Assembly (NCBI RefSeq): GCF_007828215.1
Contig: NZ_VIUE01000028.1
Span: 1 to 64,000, forward strand
From: Pseudomonas sp. SJZ074
GTDB lineage: Bacteria > Pseudomonadota > Gammaproteobacteria > Pseudomonadales > Pseudomonadaceae
Length of the DNA: 64,000 nt
Reading direction: 5' to 3'
The position numbers and the translations under genes are program-made. This document shows positions 59,218 to 64,000 of this stretch, piece after piece. The notes under the pieces are model-generated. The model was not told the origin of the DNA. It worked only from the letters and a program-made list of their open reading frames with translations, and ran no database searches. Every line of letters begins with the position of its first letter. Positions within the stretch are counted from its first letter, which is position 1.

Positions 59218-59769
59218 ATGCTGACGCGCTGGCTAGCTATTCCCGCCCTGCTGCTGGTTGTGAACGGGCAAGTATGGGCCGCCGACTGCCCACCGTTGCT
59301 GGAGGGGTCGTTGCCCAAGCTGCGGGCCAAGGAAACCATCGATCTGTGCCAACGCTTTGCCGGCAAACCGCTGGTGGTGGTCAACACCGCCAGCTTCTGC
59401 GGGTTCGCGCCCCAGTTCAAAGGCCTCGAAGCCCTGAACCAGCGCTATAAGGACCAAGGCCTGCAGGTGCTGGGCGTGCCGTCCAACGACTTCAAGCAAG
59501 AGTCCAAGGATGGCGCCGAGACAGCCAAGGTCTGTTACGTCAATTATGGCGTGACCTTCACCATGACCGAGCCGCAACCGGTACGCGGTGCCGACGCCAT
59601 ACCGCTGTTCAAGCACCTGGCCGAACAGTCCGGCGCGCCGAAATGGAATTTCTATAAGTACGTCGTGGATCGCCAGGGTAAGGTTGTTGCCAGTTTCTCC
59701 AGCCGGATCAAACCGGACGATCCTGAATTCATCAAGGCGGTGGAGGCAGCCATCGCGTCTAAACCCTGA
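59218..59769 (+). CDS. Periplasmic glutathione peroxidase-like protein
   Basis: A 183-residue thiol peroxidase of the glutathione peroxidase family. It has a signal peptide (MLTRWLAIPALLLVVNGQVW, then AAD). The peroxidatic Cys61 is in VNTASFCGFAPQFKGLEAL, the conserved Asn in GVPSNDFKQES, and the catalytic Trp in PKWNFYKYVVDRQG. Such enzymes use thioredoxin-like or glutathione reductants. It has its own ribosome-binding site and a terminator after it. Confidence 0.9.
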   Translation: MLTRWLAIPALLLVVNGQVWAADCPPLLEGSLPKLRAKETIDLCQRFAGKPLVVVNTASFCGFAPQFKGLEALNQRYKDQGLQVLGVPSNDFKQESKDGAETAKVCYVNYGVTFTMTEPQPVRGADAIPLFKHLAEQSGAPKWNFYKYVVDRQGKVVASFSSRIKPDDPEFIKAVEAAIASKP

Positions 59770-59781
59770 TCGCTGGCCACG

Positions 59782-59820
59782 AAAAAGCCCCGGCTCTTTG
59801 CAGAGTGCGGGGCTTTTTTT
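59782..59820. terminator. Bidirectional terminator between gpx and fadL
   Basis: Stem AAAAAGCCCCG/CGGGGCTTTTT with a central loop and T runs on both strands. It serves the peroxidase gene and the convergent fadL gene. Confidence 0.9.
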
Positions 59821-59854
59821 CGGATGGCGAGGGGTTCAGGCTCGCCGTGGATCA

Positions 59855-61144
59855 TCAGAAGCGATAGGTTGCGCCAACACCGAAGCCGTTTGCGCTGTTT
59901 TCGTATTCAGCGCTATAGGCCTGGCCCAATGCATTGGTACGGTTGACGTTGACCTTCTCTTCCTTGAGGTAGGAATAGGCCACGTCGATGGTCAGGTCAT
60001 CGGTCGGACTCCAGCCGGCACCCAGGCTGAAGATGGTCCGGTCGCCGGTCGGGATGCGTGGCGAGCGGTCGGTGTTGTTGGCAGGAGACTGATCGAAGGA
60101 CAGACCGGTACGCAGTACCCATTGTTTGTTCAACTGGTAGGAGGTACCGATGGCATAGGCCCAGGTGTCGTGCCAGTTCTGTTCTTCGGTGATGGTGCTG
60201 AAGAGGGTAGGATCCACTCCTATAGGGGACGATGCTGTAACGCCTTTGTTGTTCACCGTGATGTCTTTCAGGCGGCTCCAGCGAGTCCAGGTGCTGCCGG
60301 CGTATACTGTCCAGGCATCATTGATTTGCTGGGTAACCGAAAAATCTACGGTTTCAGGCGTCGTAATGTCCAGCGAAGCGTCATAGCGTCCGTTGTGCAG
60401 TATTGCGCCTGGAATATTTGCATTCGCGTCGACTTCTGTGTGGCCTTCGAGTTTGTACTTGACCTTGGAGTGGTAGGTCAGGCCGACGCGAGTAGTGTCT
60501 GTTGCCTGAACCAGCAAACCAATGTTGTAACCGTAGCCGATGTCGTCGCCCTTGATCTTGACGTTGCTATCACCGCCAAGTCCGGGGATAGGCAAATTCA
60601 AGGTGGATTCCAACTGACCGGAAATACGGTTGATCGTCGGACCAAAACCAATCGAAACCTTGTCGTTGAAGGCATAGCTGACAGTTGGCTGGAAGGTGAT
60701 GACCTTCACTTCGCTCTTGCTGCCGAAGTTCTGCCCTTGGAAGCTGTTTTCATAGTCGGTGATCAGGCCGAACGGAGCATAGACACCCAGGCCGAATGCC
60801 CATTGATCATCGATAGGCTTGACGTAATAGCCCATGGGGACGGCGGTGAACGGCACCATGTCGCCGTCGTTGGTACCGGTGCGAGTGCCGCTGGCATCAT
60901 TGATGTCGGTCGAAGCATCGATGGCCGCCAGGCCACCCGTCACTTGCTGGCGCTTGAGGCGCGACATGCCGGCAGGGTTGCCAAACACGGTACTTGCATC
61001 ATCGGCAGAGGAAGAACGACCCGCGAAACCAGTGCCCATGCCACTGATACTCTGTTCGTTTAGCAGGAAGCCGCTGGCGAACAACTGAGAGGAGGCCAAA
61101 GTTACGGCGAGGCCAAGGGTGGTTTTGAGCATCATTTTTTTCAT
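59855..61144 (-). CDS. fadL: FadL/OmpP1-type outer membrane transporter
   Basis: A 429-residue outer-membrane beta-barrel for long-chain fatty acids or other hydrophobic compounds. It has a signal peptide (LKTTLGLAVTLASSQLFASG) and the N-terminal hatch sequence NEQSISGMGTGFAGRSSSAD, then STVFGNPAGMSRLK. A barrel pattern runs to the end with C-terminal Phe (GVGATYRF). Its upstream region is 146 bases. Confidence 0.92.
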   Translation of the reverse strand: MKKMMLKTTLGLAVTLASSQLFASGFLLNEQSISGMGTGFAGRSSSADDASTVFGNPAGMSRLKRQQVTGGLAAIDASTDINDASGTRTGTNDGDMVPFTAVPMGYYVKPIDDQWAFGLGVYAPFGLITDYENSFQGQNFGSKSEVKVITFQPTVSYAFNDKVSIGFGPTINRISGQLESTLNLPIPGLGGDSNVKIKGDDIGYGYNIGLLVQATDTTRVGLTYHSKVKYKLEGHTEVDANANIPGAILHNGRYDASLDITTPETVDFSVTQQINDAWTVYAGSTWTRWSRLKDITVNNKGVTASSPIGVDPTLFSTITEEQNWHDTWAYAIGTSYQLNKQWVLRTGLSFDQSPANNTDRSPRIPTGDRTIFSLGAGWSPTDDLTIDVAYSYLKEEKVNVNRTNALGQAYSAEYENSANGFGVGATYRF

Positions 61145-61290
61145 TGTTAGAACTCCGTGTGGTCACCGAGGCGAAAACTACCAACATTTTCGTTCAAGCG
61201 CTATAGCCTGTGTTGCGTGAGTTAGAGCGGTTTTGTAGGACAATCCGACCAAATTCGCGACCGTTGTAGGAAGTTTCCAAACATCCATTT

Positions 61291-61773
61291 TCAACAGGCG
61301 ACCTGATTCAGCGATGCAACACAGTGTTGCCAGGCGCAGGTGAAGTCCCGCAGGCGCCCTTGGGGGTGGAACGTCTGGCGCCAGATCCGGGCCATGCCCA
61401 GCAGATCGTTGGCGTCGGGAAGCGGCGTGTTTTGTTCTTCTACCAGCAGCCAGGCGATGGCAGTGGCGTAACGCAGGTTGACGGTCAATTCCAGGTGCGG
61501 ACCGCTGAGAAAGGCATGTTGGCTGGCCAGGCCGCGCACGAGGCTGGCGCGTTCCGGATCCAGCGCCAGATAATGATCCCAGAGTGCTTGGTGACGGCAT
61601 TCGGTAATGCGATACAGGCCATGACCGCGACGGTCGTGCAAGGCTGAGCCCAGGCCGGACTGGCTGGCGGCAACGCCTAGCAACAAGGATTCCGCCGTTG
61701 CGCTATGGCGCCCCAGGTACAGGAGCGTCGGACGAATCACATATCGACACAGTTCGCTGGCAGCGATACCCAT
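61291..61773 (-). CDS. Unassigned protein with lysozyme-like N-terminal motif
   Basis: A 160-residue protein without signal peptide. The segment LLLGVAASQSGLGSALHDRR looks like the start of a lysozyme or phage-endolysin fold (AxESGxG), but the Glu is replaced by Gln or Ser, so it may be inactive. I cannot assign a function. The start follows GAGGGTGTT. It stands next to fadL but on its own transcript. Confidence 0.65.
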   Translation of the reverse strand: MGIAASELCRYVIRPTLLYLGRHSATAESLLLGVAASQSGLGSALHDRRGHGLYRITECRHQALWDHYLALDPERASLVRGLASQHAFLSGPHLELTVNLRYATAIAWLLVEEQNTPLPDANDLLGMARIWRQTFHPQGRLRDFTCAWQHCVASLNQVAC

Positions 61774-61994
61774 AACACCCTCGAAGCGTAAGAGGGGCGG
61801 AGTCTGGAAGAGTAGGGCTTGGCAGCGGTGGATCGGTCCAGGCTCCGCCGACAGCGGATCATGCCGCTTGACTTGAAGTGTAGTGTCATATTCCCGTTGT
61901 AAAGGCCTGTTTTTAAAACATCTTCCGCCAACGGTTATAACTGTTATATCTGTTGGTGCTTAAGCCGTTTCGCTTTATCGAGAAACTTCAGACA
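61774..61994. other. Intergenic region upstream of the lysozyme-like gene
   Basis: About 220 bases with lower G+C towards the right end. Nothing coding is supported. It should contain the promoter for the gene to the left. Confidence 0.45.
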
Positions 61995-62022
61995 ATAAAA
62001 AGCCCCGCTTTCGGGGCGGGGC
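61995..62022 (-). terminator. Terminator of the 74-residue gene
   Basis: Stem GCCCCGC/GCGGGGC; on the minus strand it is followed by TTTTTATT. It lies just downstream of the small gene to its right. Confidence 0.85.
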
Positions 62023-62049
62023 CTTTGGGTTTTCAGCGCTTCGGGCGTT

Positions 62050-62274
62050 TCAGGCAACCAGTGCCTGACGGGTACGATCGATCACGGCCTGCAGCGGTTC
62101 TGCGCTGGAGTACTGATCGGGGTACAGGCGTTCGCTGTGACGGGCGATGCCGTGTTCGTTGACCAGCGTGAAGCTGAAGCAGCCTTTGCGAGCGGCCATG
62201 ATCAGGCAGTTCATTGGAGCAAAAGCGTTGGTTAGGGTGCGGATGGCATCCTGTGTCTGGATTTGAGTCGACAT
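62050..62274 (-). CDS. Small hypothetical protein (74 residues)
   Basis: A 74-residue protein beginning MSTQIQTQDAIRTLTNAFAP and ending in AVIDRTRQALVA. It could form a small alpha/beta domain (CFSFTLVNEHGIARHSERLY). It has its own terminator and probably its own promoter. Function unknown; it is not of the neighbouring families. Confidence 0.72.
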   Translation of the reverse strand: MSTQIQTQDAIRTLTNAFAPMNCLIMAARKGCFSFTLVNEHGIARHSERLYPDQYSSAEPLQAVIDRTRQALVA

Positions 62275-63184
62275 ATTATGGGTGTTCCTACAAATGACAC
62301 GGTTAAGAACCGTGCAACGTTAAAACGTTCCAGTAACGTCGACCACCATTGGTCGAACGAAGAACCCGACTGGAACAAAGCAGCCAGTTTGAGCGCTATA
62401 TAAGAGTGCGCGCTTGGGCTGGCAGGTAGGTACTTAGGAGGGCAGGCGACACAGCAAGGGCAAAGGTTCTGGGCCCAGGGTGAAGATCCTGATCAATTTT
62501 GCAGGTTGGTTCGGTCAGAGTAATGAGCTTGGCAACACCCTTTGTAGTCAGTCAAAGGCTGTGTTGGCGCAAGATTTACCTGGAAACCATCGAGGGGGCC
62601 GGTCTCTGTTATCGGTGAGGCGTCCCTTGAGGATGGCTGACCGTGGAGATGTGTTCGACCCGGAATTGACTTTCAGCTTGGTACTAACGGCGCGGATGTT
62701 AACGGATCGAACTGCAGAAGGGAAGCGTGTTGTTCAAAAAACATGCAGATTCGCTGCGTTTGGTCGGATGGACTGGGCTGGGGTGTCGTGCTCCGTGACT
62801 CGGGTTATCCCCAGGCTTACCGCCAAATGCATCAAGAAAGCGCAGTGATATAACCAGTCTGGGTGTTACTTGTGCACACTCCCCAGGGGGGTTGTCACCG
62901 AACTGTCATGTCGCAACAATCCGGGGTGGGTGCCTGTATCCAAAATTTAAGTCAATGAAAAACATCGCTTTTTTTTACTGGTGAAAAAATCGTCAGTTTG
63001 AGCGCAGGCCCCGTCCCATAGGGCTTTCACCCCCTTCAAGGGGGGTTGTCCACTGAGTTATCCACAGCTTCTGTGGATTGTCCCAAGCACTTGCTCTAGC
63101 ACGGGCGTGCCGGTTTTTTTCGACTTTACCCACACGAAAAAAGGAGTAGAGTGGCGCGCCTTTCGATCTGCCCCATAGTGCGTT
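62275..63184. other. Roughly 900 bp gene-poor region
   Basis: It has lower G+C than the rest of the window and no convincing CDS. It contains hairpins next to the small gene on the left (CACGGTTAAGAACCGTG at 62298-62314), a dyad CGACCACCATTGGTCG (62339-62354), a TATATAA box near 62400, and a DnaA-box pair near 63058. An untranslated RNA gene is possible but not shown. Confidence 0.5.
63058..63080. promoter_or_regulatory. Inverted pair of DnaA-box-like sites
   Basis: TTATCCACA at 63058 is a perfect DnaA box. TGTGGATTG at 63072 is its inverted near-copy (7 of 9). They form a dyad with a stem ATCCACAG/CTGTGGAT. It lies about 120 bases upstream of the Sel1-like gene. Confidence 0.5.
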
Positions 63185-63508
63185 ATGAAGTTTCGCTCAG
63201 TATCAAATCCTGTTACTTCCACCCCCCCGAGTGTTACCCCGCCCAAGCGCATGTCGATGCGGGTCGCCGAGTGGCTGCTCGACAGCCCGCGACTCGGAGA
63301 AAGCCCCAGCGTCAAGCACCTGGCCGGGCGCCTGCTCAAGCAACCGGCCCGCGAAGGTGTCGTGGCTGCGCAAAGTCGCCTCGGTCGGTTGATGTGCCGT
63401 GAATGCGGTAACGCCCGTGACCGGCGCATCGGCCAGGACCTACTGCGCCAGGCCGCCCGAGCCGGGGATCATCGCGCCCGGCAGGCGCTTCTTGAAATAG
63501 AAGACTGA
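63185..63508 (+). CDS. Small Sel1-repeat-like protein
   Basis: A 107-residue protein. The middle and C-terminal parts, VAEWLLDSPRLGESPSVKHL and QDLLRQAARAGDHRARQALL, resemble a Sel1/TPR-like helical repeat. It is basic at the N-terminus. The start MKFRSVSNP is the first in-frame ATG; a later MSMRVAEWLL is also possible. Function unknown. rmuC follows after 75 bases. Confidence 0.72.
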   Translation: MKFRSVSNPVTSTPPSVTPPKRMSMRVAEWLLDSPRLGESPSVKHLAGRLLKQPAREGVVAAQSRLGRLMCRECGNARDRRIGQDLLRQAARAGDHRARQALLEIED

Positions 63509-63583
63509 AATAGCAGGGCTGAGCTGGGCAACCCCCAGCGGCTTGGTTAATCTTCGGGCTTTATCTGATCGGCAGGATTTGTC

Positions 63584-64000
63584 ATGGCTATGGATTTGAC
63601 CAGCCTGTTGTTGGGCCTGGCAGGCGCGGCGGTGCCGTTGCTCGCACTGGCCTGGCACCTGCAACGCCAGGCCAGTGCCGCGCAGACCGAAGTGGCACTG
63701 TTGGAAGAGCGCCTGGCCACTGCGCACATGGCCCATGATGGCCTGAACGCCCAGCTCGATGCCTGCCGCGACGAAATCAGCGACCTGAGCCAGGCCAACG
63801 GGGCCAAGCAAGCCGAACTCGCGGCGGCCTGCCGGGAGGTCGAACTGTTGCAGATCGAGCGTGATAACGCCCGGGATGCGGCCCATGCCTGGAACCTGGA
63901 ACGTGCCGGTAAAGAGGCCGAGCTGCGGCGGCTCGATGCCCAGGCGGCGTCGCTGCATGCCGAACTGCGCGAGCAGCAGGAAAACCATCAGCAACGCCTG
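63584..64000 (+). CDS. rmuC: DNA recombination protein RmuC, 5' part
   Basis: The open frame begins MAMDLTSLLLGLAGAAVPLL and runs to the window end without a stop (139 codons seen). It has one N-terminal membrane helix and then a long coiled coil (VALLEERLATAHMAHDGLNA, QLDACRDEISDLSQ), the layout of RmuC. RmuC limits inversions at short inverted repeats. The PD-(D/E)xK-like C-terminal domain lies beyond the window. Confidence 0.82.
   Translation, partial: MAMDLTSLLLGLAGAAVPLLALAWHLQRQASAAQTEVALLEERLATAHMAHDGLNAQLDACRDEISDLSQANGAKQAELAAACREVELLQIERDNARDAAHAWNLERAGKEAELRRLDAQAASLHAELREQQENHQQRL

Noticed and set aside
62480..62848. A 122-codon + strand frame in the gene-poor region
   Set aside because: No ribosome-binding site of note, composition unlike the neighbouring genes, and no domain or signal. 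I treat the region as non-coding.

Overview
The window looks like a piece of the chromosome of a fluorescent pseudomonad, most likely of the Pseudomonas fluorescens group. It has high G+C, GTG starts and many short overlaps between genes. Gene order matches known Pseudomonas neighbourhoods: oprH-phoP-phoQ-dctA; gacS, a two-component pair, cysM, rlmD, relA, mazG; and cobO to cobS followed by gpx and fadL. Sixteen copies of Pseudomonas-type REP/REPIN palindromes sit between genes. I see no prophage, insertion sequence, tRNA, rRNA or CRISPR array. This is mostly conserved core chromosome.

Layout. 1-3.4 kb: flagellar rod and hook operon flgBCDE behind a consensus sigma-54 promoter, closed by two terminators. 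3.4-6.3 kb: convergent nrdA with two ATP cones. 7.1-9.4 kb: RstAB-like two-component pair. 9.5-11.2 kb: phosphopantetheinyl transferase and a periplasmic dienelactone-hydrolase-like protein. 11.2-14.1 kb: oprH-phoPQ behind four GTTCA boxes phased every 11 bp. 14.2-16.9 kb: AraC-type regulator divergent from dctA, with a sigma-54 promoter and two matching dyads between them. 17-25.6 kb: housekeeping genes (CoA-transferase, sprT, Yip1-like membrane protein, ttcA, tag-like glycosylase, wrbA, arsC-like, TlpA-like lipoprotein, META-domain lipoprotein, D-hydroxyacid dehydrogenase).

25.7-37 kb: gacS, a divergent two-component pair, cysM, rlmD, relA, mazG and a DUF2058 gene. 37-45.8 kb: a DUF3108 protein, purN-purM, a DUF2066 protein, a PerM-like transporter, hda, two NlpC/P60 lipoproteins and an O-methyltransferase. 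45.9-47.8 kb: a sorbosone-dehydrogenase-like lipoprotein and an unrecognised protein. 48.0-57.3 kb: a cobalamin riboswitch heading ten tightly packed genes for the late cobalamin pathway (cobO, cobB, bluB, cbiB, cobC-type decarboxylase, cobQ, cobP, cobT, phosphatase, cobS). 57.3-59.8 kb: a MarR-type regulator, an MFS transporter, a 39-residue membrane peptide and a periplasmic glutathione peroxidase. 59.9-64 kb: a FadL-type porin, small unknown genes, a roughly 900 bp gene-poor stretch, and the 5' part of rmuC running off the end.

The most unusual things seen are regulatory or structural. A REPIN has been read into the 3' end of cobB, adding a repeat-encoded tail and supplying the bluB ribosome-binding region. 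Four PhoP half-sites are phased in front of oprH. Near-identical 16 bp dyads lie in front of both the MarR gene and the MFS gene. An NrdR-box-like palindrome and a DnaA box lie upstream of nrdA. I found no convincing wholly new multi-gene system.
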